The notes: generated by a model not told the origin, from the sequence alone. Positions 36,101 to 48,912 are shown, counted from the stretch's first letter. The stretch: 64,000 bases of DNA from Anaspis maculata (GCA_949128115.1 OX421963.1:79355635-79419634), one strand, 5' to 3'. Numbers and translations: made by a program.

Positions 36101-37803
36101 CAAATTATCGAGCGACGCTGGCAGTGTTCAAGGGGTATTTATTGATTTTGATAATATCGTATTTTGTCTTATTTTTTTTATCATTACCAAAGGCCGCAGG
36201 TGTACGAATAGGTACCATACTCAATTCAGTATCAACATGCATAATCGCCTACACAATGGCCATCTGTTTTCATTGGAAACTGGCTCTGGTTCTCGCCTTA
36301 TTCTCGCCGATAATCTTGATGTCGATTTTCTTTGAACAGAAGTTGATGCAAGGGAACAGCCAAGTCAACCAAAAACATCTGCAAAACTCTGCTAAGGTAT
36401 TTTATATTTCCACCCGCCATTTTGATGTCTAGTTGTTCTTTTTTTTTCATTAAGATCATCTAAATGTTGTTAATTCTTAGTCTGTCTTCTTGCTGTTATT
36501 GCTCTTTCCCTTCCCTTTTCTCCCTGTTTCATGATTCAATTGCTGTTACAGACAGCTGTTGAAGCAATTGGAAACATACGCACAGTCGCATCTTTGGGTT
36601 GCGAACGCGTTTTCTACGACAACTACGTGAAAGACCTGACTCCATATTTGGTCAATGTCAAAAGAAAATCGCATTTCAGCTCAGCAATTCTGGGAGTAGC
36701 TAGAAGCATCATCATGTTGTCTTACGCTGTCGCCATGGGCTACGGTTCTTGGTTGATGGTCCACGAAGATGTGAAATACGGAACCGTTTTTGTGTAAGGT
36801 AGGTCATCGAGAAAAGTTTTTGATTTTCACTGCAGAAAATCTCAGTGTCATGGAAATCGTGGTGCTGAGCTCTTGGTCGATTGGCAACGCTTTTTCGTTT
36901 TCGCCCGAGCTGCAGAAGGGCCTGCAAGCGGCCTCCCGTATAGTAAAACTGCTGAACCGAGTCCCAGAAGTCAAAGATTTGGACGAAGCGGTGAATTTGG
37001 AATGCGTCCAAGGGGACGTCGACTATTCACACGTCTATTTCTCGTACCCCACCAGGCCGACGGTTTCCATTTTGAACGATTTGAGTTTGGTGATCCCGCA
37101 AGGGAAAACTGTGGCCCTGGTCGGTTCCAGTGGCTGTGGGAAATCGACAATCATCCAGCTTTTGGAGCGGTTCTACGATCCTCTGGCCGGGCAAATCGCT
37201 CTGGATCGGGTCGACACGGATACTTTGGCTTTGACTAATTTGAGATCGCATATCGGCATAGTTTCGCAAGAGCCAAATCTGTTCGACAGATCCATAGCCG
37301 AAAACATAGCTTACGGAGCCAATGATCGGCAAGTTGATTTCAACGAAGTAGTAACTGCAGCTAAGAACGCCAATATTCACAACTTCATTACTTCGCTTCC
37401 TCAGGTTAGTTCCATTTCAGCGATAAAGGAACGTGAACTGATTTTCAATTTGTAGGGATACGATACGAATTTAGGAACGAAAGGCACGCAACTTTCTGGT
37501 GGCCAGAAGCAAAGAATAGCTATTGCCAGGGCACTGATAAGGAATCCGAGGATTTTGCTCTTGGACGAAGCGACTTCGGCTTTGGACAATGAAAGTGAAA
37601 AAATTGTGCAAGAGGCGTTGGATAATGCCAAAAAAGATCGGACATGTATCACGATAGCCCATCGGTTGACGACAATCCAAGATGCCGACGTCATTATAGT
37701 GTTGAACGAAGGAGTGGTAGCTGAAATTGGAAAACACGGCGATTTATTGGAAAAGAAGGGGTTGTATCATAAGTTCTATAAACTGCAAACTGGTCAAAAG
37801 TGA
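30151..37803 (+). CDS. ABCB full transporter (P-glycoprotein/Mdr49-like), copy 1
   Basis: An ATP-driven export pump of the plasma membrane for lipophilic compounds. Sixteen exons: 30151-30254, 31641-31746, 31809-32105, 32161-32261, 32308-32479, 32536-33207, 33262-33636, 33693-33882, 33986-34080, 34133-34291, 35651-35755, 35973-36134, 36193-36396, 36552-36793, 36846-37404, 37456-37803. The product is 1296 residues, the usual full-transporter length, ordered TMD1-NBD1-linker-TMD2-NBD2. NBD1: Walker [10 protein letters not shown] 461-469, Q loop Gln509, LSGGQ 565-569, Walker B ILLLDE 585-590, H-loop His621. NBD2: Walker A 1088-1096, Gln1136, LSGGQ 1194-1198, Glu1219, His1250. Both ATP sites look intact. 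The start has a Gly/Asn-rich leader, then a Lys-rich segment before the first membrane helix. Intron 10 is swollen to 1.36 kb by retrotransposon remains, versus about 60 bp in the other copies. Substrate cannot be read from sequence. Confidence 0.93.
30388..30607. repeat. MITE-like hairpin, about 220 bp, in intron 1 of ABC copy 1
   Basis: GCTATATCCCTCACACTTTCTATTTT at the left pairs with AAAATAGAAAGTGTATGGGATATAGG at the right, and TTTTTGGAGCAAAAATAAAG pairs with the CTTTATTTTTGCACCAAAAA side. The arms are nearly continuous. Confidence 0.8.
30872..31195. repeat. Palindromic MITE-like element, copy 2
   Basis: It matches the element at 5594-5935 over its whole length, with outer ends GAGTATTATACT..AGTATAACACTC. 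The inner arms carry CGTATCGTTTGG and CCAAACGATACG, and the centre carries paired TGACGTCA-type sites. It lies in intron 1 of ABC copy 1. Confidence 0.8.
34292..35650 (-). pseudogene. Non-LTR reverse transcriptase fossil inside intron 10 of ABC copy 1
   Basis: On the minus strand at about 35380-35150, frame-shifted pieces of a reverse transcriptase palm domain are visible. They include [15 protein letters not shown] (the family's [13 protein letters not shown]) followed, in another frame, by [22 protein letters not shown], which corresponds to the FADDLKIY block. The catalytic aspartate pair is broken (YSYD), so the piece is dead. The remaining part (34300-34930) is GC-richer, possibly another part of the same element. 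Copies 2 and 3 have only 64 and 61 bp at this intron. Confidence 0.65.
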
Positions 37804-37918
37804 TTCATTAGGTTTTTTTTGTTAGTCTTGTTAGTAGCAGATTAATTTGAAGATTTTTGTTTCTGAAGTTTGTTGCAAGCTTCAAGAAAACCACTGGAAT
37901 GCCAGTGGAACGGTATTC

Positions 37919-37924
37919 AATAAA
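37919..37924 (+). terminator. Polyadenylation signal of ABC copy 1
   Basis: AATAAA follows the copy 1 stop codon by 115 bp, after a short hairpin (CCACTGG..CCAGTGG). Confidence 0.6.
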
Positions 37925-38110
37925 AACAGTATTTCAGGATTCCTACTCGCAGTAGGCGAAGCTTAGGTTATTACATTATTCCTAATACATACCACAATTC
38001 ACCTTTTTATATCATATTTTTTATATTATGAGGATATAGCACCTATATTACATGTTAATTAGGTTGTATCTCTGCTGTATGATTTCAAAGACTCATAAAA
38101 AAATATTCAT

Positions 38111-38714
38111 ATATATGCCGATCAGCTTTTAAATTCAGCACTAGAACGGTAATTTTTGCACGCCAAGTTGGCAATTTTGCGATATTTGGGGATGCTCAAA
38201 TTTGTAATGTTGGATCAATATTTCCCCAGATGACCTTGAATTCGTATTGTCAATCGAGTACACCGCTGTTGCAAGATTGTATATGAACGCTCAAGACGTC
38301 TTGATTTTGGTAGACTTTCTCCAGTTTAAATGGGCGACTGGTGAACAGTTTTTTTTGAATAAAATAGTGAATCATAATATACCATCATATTATATACTAG
38401 GTTGAGAAAACTGTTCAAATGTATGGTCAGAAATGAAGGCCTAGTGTCTAAAACCTAGAACGGCTCGGCACTCTGTCACTTACCTGCCATTCTGACAAGA
38501 TAACAGTCATAACAGCCAAGGCAACACTGTAGCGGAATATGATGCAAGGAGACGCCAGAATTGGCATTTCATGTCAAAATTTCCTAACCTCACTGGACTT
38601 CGCCACAAAAAGCCCGTTTTCACGAAACTTGGTCTGTCAGCGTCCGTTACACCCTAGGGAACATGGCCAACCGCGTTTTAATTTCTGCTGAATTTAAAAC
38701 GTGATCGGCATATA
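38111..38714. repeat. Non-autonomous element, 0.6 kb, with ~28-bp terminal inverted repeats
   Basis: The left end is TATATGCCGATCAGCTTTTAAATTCAG.. and the right end ..CTGAATTTAAAACGTGATCGGCATATA. The right ~75 bp recur in reverse orientation at 63924-64000. No transposase frame is present, so it is likely a MITE mobilised in trans. Confidence 0.75.
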
Positions 38715-39132
38715 GTTATAATATAATCAATCTATTATTTTTATTTTATATACATACCTATAGGTGCCTATTTTTCCTTCGATACCTAGCTCTTTTGGCA
38801 AAAGTCGCATCAATAATGTGACAAATATTTTCACTCATATTTAGCTCCCCTTTTTTGTTCCGATCGTAATACTCATGCGCTGGCAGGAATGAAATTAGAG
38901 GCGGGAAGTGAAATGATAATAAAAAGAATAAAAAGTCACCATAATAGGATTTGAAGTGGGCATGATGATACCTTATTAGGTGAAGTGCCCTGTTGATTTT
39001 TCGTTATCTGTTATCCTATAACAACTACACAACTAGTGTTATCTAAAAAAAAACTTATCAGGAAAGAAAAATGTATGATAAGCTCTGGACCACAGTTTAT
39101 GAGTACCTACTTATGATTAATCTTGAAATTGT

Positions 39133-39170
39133 TATAAAAGGTGCGCACGCCATGTGCCGATATTTAGTTA
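39133..39170 (+). promoter_or_regulatory. Candidate TATA promoter of ABC copy 2
   Basis: TATAAAAG at 39133-39140 is followed about 25-30 bp later by TTTAGTTA (39162-39169), an arthropod initiator-like site. Both lie about 60-90 bp upstream of the proposed start codon at 39226. Copies 1 and 3 have no comparable TATA box at that position. Inferred from spacing only. Confidence 0.5.
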
Positions 39171-39225
39171 TTGTTTTGTTAAGAATAAGTGGCAAAAGTG
39201 TGAATAATTGTGCTTCAAGTAGAAT

Positions 39226-42200
39226 ATGGGAGCGACCAAAGACTCGAAAAAGAACTCGATTAGTTCCACATACAAACAAAAGTAGGTTTTCGTTTTGTTA
39301 CCTAACCTCTTGCCAGACCCAGTTTGAGTGTTTTAAATATTTTCAATATTTTGCGACTTGGTGGCTTGACAAAAACCCACGACACAAAATTTCGCTGTCG
39401 CTCTGCCGCCAATCTGCGGTCTGTTTTCGGGATTGAAAATACAGTCTCGTTATCATTACACAATTTGAACTAATGGTAGTTTCGAGAGTGATACTGATCG
39501 AGGTTGATAAGATGTCATTTCACGAACAATGAGGAATCCCAAACATCAGACCCACCGAAATCTGGCAGACACACGTGTTTTAACTACCTATTTGGGCATG
39601 GGCCACATCAGTGCTGAAGCATTTGAGGCGAATGCCGGGTGATCTGGACATCACATCAGCTCCACCAAACTCACATGAGCCACGGAAAATATGCGAAAAA
39701 ACGCGAATTCTGGTTGACTCTAAGAAATATCATCCAAATTGTCAGAACGAAGACAGCATTTTTGGAGAGCCGAAAATAATGTACCCCAAAAAATTCGAGA
39801 AGCCATATTTTTCCAAAATTCATAGTTGAAAAAATATTGATGAACCTCATGTCAATATTTCCAGCAGTTAATAGACTATGAATCATAAAGATATGGCTTT
39901 ACGGACCTTTTTGTGATAATTTTTTGGTTTTCAAAACTGCAGTTATGGGCTTTTCTAGAACCCACCGTTTTTGCGGCGTTTCACTTGAAGGACTTTGGTG
40001 TAGTCTCGTTTCGCCGTGCGCAGCGGACATTTAGCTTTGAAACAGCGAAAACCGCTTCACCATAAACACTTTCATGTGGTCTATACAGTTGTGGTATTTG
40101 ATAAAAATTTTAAACTTGAATACCAAAGATATCATGCTACGACAAACGACATCGGTCGTTCAGTAGCTCCTTCCGATAGCTCAAGTGAAACTGAATTGGT
40201 GTTGCTTCAAACTTGTTACCACTTGGAGTACGTGCTTTTCATCGAACATTGAACTAAAATTCTCAAGACTCGGTTAGCATTGTCAAACTTTCCTCTGTAA
40301 ATTACAGAAAACCTCTCCTTGATATCATTGGAAGTGCGCACGTACGAGGCTGTACCGTGTTGGCGCGTTTTTCGACTGAGGCGGACCCGTATGTCACGCA
40401 AACGCGATATTCCTTTTTTTTAATCCAAAAAATCCTTACAAATAAATTTTGATAAAGTTTGAAGAAATATTACTCCAATCAAGTATAAATGACGCAGTTA
40501 AGGCTGTATACGCATAATATCAATATTTCTCCCTCAAAATAAAGATAAAGAGATATGTATAGAAATTTTGATGGGATTCCATTAAATGTCCACCTTGTTT
40601 CCGTTTGGACTACCCCACATTTTTTTAGAAGCCCAATAATAGCCCTAAAACACTAGAAAAGTTTCTAAAGGATTGCTGGGACATTTTTTGACAAACGAAA
40701 TAATTATCAACTATTTTATAATTTTGAGAGACGTAGAAAATTAAGTACAGAGCCGTTTTTTGGAGACAAAAGTCAACAAAAAAGAAAACAAATTTTTCAC
40801 ATAATTGAAAAACGCTCAGTATTAAATTTTTCAATGCACTCAGTACACCGTATAAAAAAATTGAGTTTTATCTTCATTTTTGAGGGAGAAATCCTCAAAA
40901 TAATTTTGGCCTGCTGAGAATACAGCCTTAAGGGATAATGAAGCAAATGAAACAATTAAGGGATAATGGTGGTGATGACTCGATATTCACATTTAGCGTA
41001 GAATGGTCCTTGGATTTCCATGTTTTATTTTCCATCAGTGCAAGTTTCATAAATATCTGCTATGAATTTGGCAAAATACCAGCTTTCCACTTGCAAAATG
41101 TGCTTCAGATTTCTACCTATTACAATTTTTCACTACAAGGTATACAGGGTGTTTCAGCGATGATAGCAAAAAATTTGACTGTGAGTAGATCTCGTTAAAA
41201 TAATACGAAAACCTATGTACCATTTTGCAAAGTTCAGCCTAATGACGAAGATACAGCCCTTCAAAGTTCACTATTTTCGGATTTCAAAAACTTGTAACTC
41301 AGGAACGTTTTGACGCATTCAGCTTGAATTTTGCATAAGGTGGTTTGTCGTAATTATCTATAAACCTGCCAAATTTTGAAAGAATAAGTAATAATAAGCA
41401 ATAAGTGGCGTAGAAGTTATAATTAAGGGGTCACCTTGAGTCGACTTTTCTTCAGATGCTTCTAAATTATTGACCCTCATAACTCCTACACCACTGGTTG
41501 GATTCTTTCGAAATTTCACAGGTCGGTAGATAGTTTTGACCGAGGTTTTGACAAATCACTCGATGCTGAATGTAAGTTATTTTGGTGGAAATGTCACTGA
41601 GTTACAAATTTTTGAAATCCGAAAAAGTCAACTTTGAAGGGCTCTATATTCGTTATTAGGCCGAACTTTGCAAAATGGTATATAGGTTTTCGTCATATTT
41701 TGACGAAATCTACTCACAGTTTAATTTCTTGCTATCATCGCTGAAACACCCTGTAGATACCTACTAACATAATCAAATTATTATCATTATCTCAACTGCG
41801 CACCATCCAATGTGTTGCGACCTAATATTTTGCTTCCTTTTAAAACGATGTAATTTTAGATTCCAGCCAAATATGTTGATTTGGCTTGCGGTGTCCGTTA
41901 GCTTCATCTTCTGGCACTGCACCATCAGATGCAAAATTTAAAACCCCTTAAATAAAGTTTGTACTGGGTGCGCTGTAAACCAGTGCAAATCTTCATTATG
42001 TTCAACCAAACCCCGTTTGTGAAAAATGCTTGTTCCGAATTGCAATCATGATATTATGGAGCTTCATGTCTTAACCTCGAAACGGTTTTGGAATTCTTCG
42101 AATCGGAAGTTCAATAACGTATGATTTTTGCGAGGATTTTTGTTTCGAACTGGTAATACTTTCGATATACCCTGAATTTTTTCGAGTTTTATTTTTTGGA

Positions 42201-45200
42201 GACATCGGTTTTGTCTGAAATTCAAAGTTGACAACGGAATCATACACAGGAGGTCAAGATTATGATAAGAACAAATTTCACACATGAATATCTGCTAATA
42301 GTCACTTTTTCGAATTGTTAACCCAAATCTTCTATCTTGAGAAAACTGGCCTCTGCTTCGACCTCCTTCGAAATAATGGAGGTGGATTGTAAGTCAACTT
42401 GTTCAAAATTCATTGAATAAGTAGTCGCTCCAAATTCCATTTTCGCATCAACAAAAAGCCGATTGTAGTGCGTGACGATAGCTCTAAAATGCACCAGTCA
42501 AGAAGAATGTGTCTTTTGCTGGACTTCCGAATCAAACAATTCCAAAACCGTTTCGAGGTAAGACATAAAGCTTAATGATGTCATGGTTGAAACAGTAAAA
42601 AAAAATTTTTTTCACAAACGAGGTTCGGTTGAAAATTTGCACTGGCTGTACAAACTTCATTTGGGAGGGCTTGAGCTTTGTATCTATAGGATGGACTGCC
42701 AGAAGGCTAACCGGACACCGTATATACCGAATCAAAATATTTGGTGGAAAACAAAAGTTACAACGTTTTCGGTAACTTTTCGGTCGCGACACATTGAGTG
42801 GTGCGCAGTTATATTTTAATGGCGATGAACATCGAGTCTATCAGATTCTATGTGTAAAATTTTGACAGTAGTGGAATTTTTATTATTTTCATCAAAGTAT
42901 GATGACCCATTGATCTCTTAGATCAATATCTTCCAGCTAAAAACAACAATTATCATAAGAATGAGTTGACTTTTTACACTTACGGTTGAGGACATGATTT
43001 TGGATAAAATTAATTGTGTATAGTCATATGAACTCATGAACGATAGCAAAAAGCAATACCAAACCTTTTTGTTTTGTAATACTCACTTGTTTGTAAATTT
43101 TATCGTCATCCTCGCAAGTGAGATTTGGATTAGTGTCAAAAACGTTTTTGTAATACACACTTGCTCGTAAACTTTATCGTCATCCTCGCAAGTGAGATTT
43201 GGATTAGTACCAAAAAAATTTTTGTAGACAGACTAGGTATAGTGAGTAGGCAATCGTTCATTGTGGTTATAATGCACCTACTACTACGCGTCTCATTGTT
43301 TTGATAAGAATATCCGCGATTAAAAAAGATATATTTTTTATAGTCTATTATGCAAAGTTTTGCACTATTTATTCAAGATTTACTCAAGATTACCTACTTG
43401 ATAATGATGAACACATATGGCACTTGAATATTTTTATCTGGGTATTTTTTTGGCGAAATATTGGGGCATTCATAAGAACAACAATCAATTTGTTTGTATT
43501 CATCTCTCTTCCATGGAATCTCGTAAAATAAATACAGCTGCTTATACGAACATGGAAACGTCTGGGAAAGATTCAAACCGTTGTTCATTCAAATCGGTAA
43601 AAAATTTAGTTTTTTTACAGAGAGTACATCGACGAGCACAACGGCTACAAAAATGCGAAAGATAAAAAGAAAAAGAAGAAAACGGACGAAAAAGATGAAG
43701 CAGATGAAAAGAAAATCTCGTATTTTAGTTTGGTAAGCTCACTTTATTTCTTCCTGTTTTGTTTTTCAATATTTTCATTGTGGATTTTGTTTCAGTACAA
43801 ATATTCAGATGCCCAAGACAAAGTATTCATAGTCTTTGGAACTCTATTCGCTGTTATATGTGGCGGTCTTCAACCTTATATTATGATACTTTTCGGCGAA
43901 GTTACCGGAGTGATAGTCGAATACGCTAAACATTTAAGCGATGACTTGTCCGATGCTGAGAAAACCCGAAATGAAGACGATTTGAACGCGGGCATAGAAG
44001 ATTTCGCTTTAAAAGCTGGATTGACAGGGTTGGTGACTATTGTTTGTACTTACCTGGCTGGAGTTTTATTTCAGTACAGCGCTTTGAGACAGGTACCATT
44101 ATTTGTGCTTCAGTTTGAAACATCAGAGTCATTTTCATGTCTACTGTTACAGATATTCCGTATAAGGAAGTTGTTCTTTGAAAGAACGTTGAATCAAGAT
44201 ATTTCTTGGTATGATGTGCACAAAACCGGAGATTTTGCTACTACTTTTACTGAGTAAGTTGCTTGCCAAACATTTTAGGATGAATCTAAAACCAAACATT
44301 GCTTTGCAGAAATTTATCGAAAATTGAAGAAGGGCTGGGGGAGAAAGTAGCAATTTTCCTATTCTTTGTGACTACGTTCATTACTGGTATTATCATGGGC
44401 TTGGTTTTAGGATGGAAACTAGCGCTGGTTTGTTTAGTTTCATTACCACTCTCTACGGTCATCATGGGACTTATTCAGTGGGTGAGATACAAAAATCTTT
44501 TTTTTTTCGAAGAGCAATCAAGTTGAAGAGCTTGTTTTCAGTTATCGACCAAATTCTCACAACAAGAACTTGAAGCGTACGGCGCTGCTGGTGCCGTAGC
44601 TGAAGAAGCACTTAGCTCCGTCCGTACTGTGATAGCCTTCGAAGGTCAAGACAAAGAATCCGAAAGGTACGACAAACACCTTGTGCACGCCAAATCCAAC
44701 AACATCCGCAAAAACATGTTTTCGGCAGCCAGCCAAGGAGTGTTGTGGTTCTTTGTATACGGCTGTTACGCCCTCAGCTTTTGGTTCGGTGTAGGTTTGA
44801 TCCTCGAAGACAATCATCTCCCGAAACACGAACGCGTCTACACACCTGAAAACATGGTCGCCGTCTTCTTCTGCACGTTGATCGCGTCGTGGAACTTCGG
44901 CACTGCAGCGCCCTACTTTGAAATCTTCGGCGCCGCCAGAGGCGCCGCTTTTAAAGTCTACGAAGTCCTTGACAACGAACCGATAATCAACTTGTCTAAA
45001 GTGAAAGGCAAAGAACCGAAAGAAGTTAGGGGCGATATCAAATTCGAAAACGTGCACTTCCATTACCCATCGCGGCCCGATGTCAAGATCTTGCAAGGGT
45101 TCAGTTTGAGCATCAGAGCTGGCGAAACCGTGGCGCTGGTCGGCAGTTCTGGTTGCGGCAAATCAACTTGCATCCAGCTCATCCAGAGGTTCTATGACAG

Positions 45201-48200
45201 CATATCTGGAAGCGTAAGATTTTGTTATGTGGCTAGATATTCATAAATATCATTTAATTCGTATTGCAGCTTTTCATTGACGACAATAATATAAAAGACC
45301 TGAACTTGACTTGGCTTCGGAGTAAAATCGGCGTCGTCGGTCAAGAACCTGCCCTCTTCGTGGCGTCGATAGCTGAAAATATCCGTTACGGCAACTTGCA
45401 AGCCACTCAAGAAGACATCGAAAGAGCCGCCAGGAAAGCAAACGCGCACAACTTTATTAAAAGCTTGCCCAGAGGGTACCAAACCATGGTTGGAGAGAGA
45501 GGTGCTCAGCTGTCCGGTGGACAGAAGCAGAGAATCGCCATCGCCAGGGCTTTAGTGCGTGAGCCGAAGATTCTGCTCCTGGACGAAGCCACTTCGGCTT
45601 TGGATACTACTAGTGAAGCTGAAGTACAAGCTGCTTTGGATGCGGTTCGTTTTTCGTTCAACTTGTTTCCAAAAAATCTGTTCTGGAGATTATTTTTCAC
45701 AGGTAAGCGGAGAATGCACGACAGTCATAGTGGCACACAGACTGTCGACGATCAGGAATGCCCACAGGATCATTGTGGTGGCTGAAGGGCAGGTTAAGGA
45801 AATAGGCACCCATGCGGAACTGATGGAAGCCAAAGGAGCGTACTTCAATTTGGTGCAGTCTCAAGGCTTGAGCGAAACTGATGGTGGTGCAGGTCAGTTA
45901 ACCGTTTGAATCACTATGTTCACTCCTAAGTTCCATAATTTTGGACCAATGTGATGCCTGAGAATGTAAATTATATTTTGTGCGACATTGCTTTGAGCTG
46001 TCGGAGTGTCAATTACCGGTAAAAATTGCAGAAATTGAGCTTTCTCAGGCTTGATTAATTGGGTGCTTTCCACCTAGCTCCAAGTTTGGTACACCTTCCA
46101 TTTGCGCACGTGCGGGTTCCAAACGGTGCTTTCCATCTACGTGTTCTTACCTGGTTTTGTGCCGTCCGGTGGATCACCTAAAATTTTGTGCCGTCGGAAG
46201 GCACACCGGAAACGGATGCGACAAATGACGTACCGTCAGCTGTAATCCAGCACTCCGTTGTCATATGTCTCTCTCTGTGTCGTTTCATCCATGCATCCGT
46301 GTTTTATTTTATTTCTCTGCAGGGATAACGTACGATCGATTAAGATTTACGCTGCCATTTATTTATTTCTGAATGCCATAGTCCTCTTTCGCCTCCAGAC
46401 CAGAGATGTCGCGTCGGTCAACGATGCCGGTGCTTTCCATCTAGGTGTACCCAATCGTGGAACATGTTCCGTCTGGTGGTATTTGTACCGTCTAGGTGGA
46501 AAGCACCCATTATAATTCAAAATGATGATGAGTTAGTTGGGCATTATTTGGTTTAAGTTTGAAATGGTTACTTTATTTGAAAAAAATGTCTCTTCTATTT
46601 TATTTGTGGTTCAAAAATGACTTTATCTGAGCTTTGTTTTGTTGAAGATGAAAACGAGCACGTTAAATTGGAAAGGATGAATAGTACCGCCGCTAAAAAA
46701 AGCTTGACCGGTGCTGAAGACTTACCTCTAGATGAAATCACCGTTAGTATTCTAGGGGATACGAAGAAGTGGAGATGCATTACATGTCTTTTTTACAGAT
46801 GGAAGATACCCAAGATGGAAAATCGGAAAGTTCGATTATTGCCGTACTAAGGATGAACCGACCCGAATGGTTCTTCATCGTAATAGGTTGTCTGGCCTCT
46901 GTCGTGACCGGTGCTGGCCTGCCGGTTTACGGTCTCGTCTTTGGTGATATTATCGGGGTGAGCATTCTACCAGAGAAACAACAGATGTTCCACAGTCGTT
47001 TTCAACTGAATTTGGTCTTAGGTTCTCGCTCATCCGGACTCCGACTATGTGCGGAGCGAAAGCAACCTGTATTCTTTATTCTTCGTGATACTGGGCGTAG
47101 TTACTGGGATTGCAACGTTCTTACAGGTATGTATTTCAGACCAGTTGAATTTTGGCGAGAAAAATCCCGATTGAAATTGATTCCAGATGTACTCGTTTTC
47201 GTTTGCCGGAGAAAAACTGACGCTGAGGATACGACAGCAAATGTTCAAAGCAATTTTGAAGCAAGAAATGGCTTGGTTCGACCGGAAAGAAAATGGAGTT
47301 GGCGCATTGTGTGCTAAATTATCGAGCGAAGCTGCCAGTGTTCAAGGGGTACGGAGTATGACTTCTAGATGTATTTTTCTTAATATTCTTCAATTGCAGG
47401 CTGCAGGTATAAGGATCGGGACTATTCTCAACTCAGTATCTACGTTTATCATCGCCAATACCATCGCCTTGTATTTCCAATGGAAACTGGCCCTGGTCCT
47501 CGCTTCGTTCTCGCCAGTAATCCTAATGTCAGTATTCTTCGAACAGAAATTCACGCAAGGCAACAGCCAGGCCAATCAGAAACATCTAGAGAATTCCGCC
47601 AAGGTAATTTTCTTTCTCTTTCTTCGTTCTTCTTCATTCTTAATCTTGCTGCTATTACAGACAGCTGTCGAAGCAATTGGAAACATAAGGACGGTTGCGT
47701 CTTTGGGTTGCGAACGCGTCTTCTACGACAACTACGTAAACGACCTGATTCCTTACTTGGTTAATGTCAAAAAGAAGTCACATTTCAGTTCTGCGATCAT
47801 GGGAGTAGCTAGAAGCGTTATGATCTTCGCTTACGCTGCCGGCATGAGCTACGGTGCTTGGTTGATGATCCATGAGGGTTTGAAATACGGAACAGTTTTT
47901 GTGTAAGCTCAACCTTTTTCTGGTGTTGTCATCAACTATTATGCAGAAAATTTCAGTGTCGCAGAAATTGTGATTGTTGGTTCATGGTCAATTGGAAACG
48001 CATTTTCGTTTTCGCCGAATCTGCAAAAAGGTCTGATAGCAGCCGATCGCATATTCAAACTGATCAACCGAGTGCCGGAAATCAGAGACGTGGATGAACC
48101 TGTGAATTTGGATGACGTCAAAGGGGACGTTGACTATTCAAACTTGTACTTTTCGTACCCTACCAGACCGACGGTTTCCATTTTGAACGATTTGAGTTTG

Positions 48201-48912
48201 ACGATTCCGCAAGGGAAAACAGTGGCTTTGGTCGGTTCCAGTGGTTGTGGAAAATCGACAATTATTCAGCTTTTGGAGAGGTTTTACGACCCGTTATCGG
48301 GAACCATTTCTCTGGACCGAGTCGACACGAAAACAGTGGCTTTGTCCAATTTGCGATCGCACATCGGCATAGTTTCGCAAGAACCTAATCTGTTTGACAG
48401 ATCCATAGCCGAAAACATAGGTTACGGTGCCAATGGTCGACACGTGGATTTCAATGAAGTAGTAAATGCAGCTAAAAATGCCAATATCCACAACTTCATC
48501 ACTTCACTTCCTCAGGTTAGTTCGTCGTTACTGATAAAAGGCCACGCTCATTTTCAATTTCTAGGGATACGATACGAATTTAGGTACAAAAGGCACTCAG
48601 CTTTCCGGTGGTCAGAAGCAAAGGATAGCTATAGCCAGGGCGCTGATAAGGAATCCGAGGATTTTGCTTTTGGACGAAGCGACTTCAGCTTTGGACAATG
48701 AAAGTGAAAAAATTGTACAAGAAGCATTGGATAATGCGAAAAAAGATCGGACGTGTATCACGATAGCTCATCGGTTGACGACAATTCAAGATGCCGACGT
48801 CATTATAGTGTTGAACGAGGGAGTCGTGGCTGAAATAGGCAAACACAGCGATTTGTTGGAGAAGAAGGGATTGTACTACAAATTCTACAAGCTGCAAGTC
48901 GGACAAAAGTGA
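39226..48912 (+). CDS. ABCB full transporter (P-glycoprotein/Mdr49-like), copy 2
   Basis: An ATP-driven export pump, tandem paralogue of copy 1. Exons: 39226-39281 (proposed first exon), 43621-43732, 43796-44092, 44153-44253, 44310-44481, 44542-45213, 45270-45644, 45703-45892, 46648-46742, 46799-46957, 47022-47126, 47187-47348, 47400-47603, 47661-47902, 47957-48515, 48565-48912; 1282 residues. Exons 3-16 have exactly the copy 1 lengths and phases. NBD1 Walker [10 protein letters not shown] 447-455, LSGGQ 551-555; NBD2 Walker A 1074-1082, LSGGQ 1180-1184; both Walker B glutamates and H loops are intact. The second exon is very Lys-rich (KKKKKK). Exon 1 was chosen because it ends in phase 2 before GTAGGT, sits behind a TATA box, and reads a Lys/Ser-rich leader ([11 protein letters not shown]) like the other copies. 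It is 4.3 kb away, across two foldbacks, so it is the least certain part. The closer ATG at 43513 would need a 24-bp intron. Confidence 0.9.
40497..40932. repeat. Foldback, about 0.44 kb, in intron 1 of ABC copy 2
   Basis: GTTAAGGCTGTATACGC..TTTCTCCCTCAAAATAAAGATAAA at the left is mirrored by TTTATCTTCATTTTTGAGGGAGAAA..ATACAGCCTTAAG at the right. The centre is AT-rich and encodes nothing recognised. Confidence 0.75.
41143..41757. repeat. Palindromic element with ACAGGGTGTTTCA ends, copy 1
   Basis: Ends are ACAGGGTGTTTCAGCGATGATAGC and its complement. The arms mirror each other (CTTCAAAGTT..GAACGTTTTGAC) for most of the ~0.6 kb. A second copy lies at 59729-60319. The start ACAGGGTGTTTCAGTGAC at 61020 may be a third, diverged member. 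Confidence 0.85.
41794..42810. repeat. Foldback element, 1.0 kb, in intron 1 of ABC copy 2
   Basis: AACTGCGCACCATCCAATGTG..GCGACC at the left pairs with GGTCGCGACACATTGAGTGGTGCGCAGTT at the right. The CTCGAAACGGTTTTGGAATT block (42078) pairs with AATTCCAAAACCGTTTCGAG (42537). It directly follows the 41143-41757 palindrome. Confidence 0.8.
43071..43225. repeat. Tandem duplication, 2 x ~74 bp
   Basis: TTTATCGTCATCCTCGCAAG and TGAGATTTGGATTAGT occur in two adjacent copies (43071-43146 and 43147-43225) about 74 bp apart, within the large first intron of ABC copy 2. Confidence 0.85.
46060..46510. repeat. Non-autonomous element, 0.45 kb, in intron 8 of ABC copy 2
   Basis: GGGTGCTTTCCACCTAG at the left end matches CTAGGTGGAAAGCACCC at the right end. 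The inner sequence has repeated GTGCTTTCCATCTA(C/G)GTG phrases. It is the cause of the 755-bp length of this intron; copy 1 has 103 bp there. Confidence 0.75.

Noticed and set aside
39226..40430. Degenerate transposase in the 39.5-40.4 kb stretch
   Set aside because: Some frames look weakly protein-like, but I found no conserved motif or continuous frame to support a family.
43513..43596. ATG reading frame just upstream of exon 2 of ABC copy 2 as its first exon
   Set aside because: It would leave an intron of only 24 bp before the acceptor and ends in phase 0, whereas exon 2 needs phase 2.
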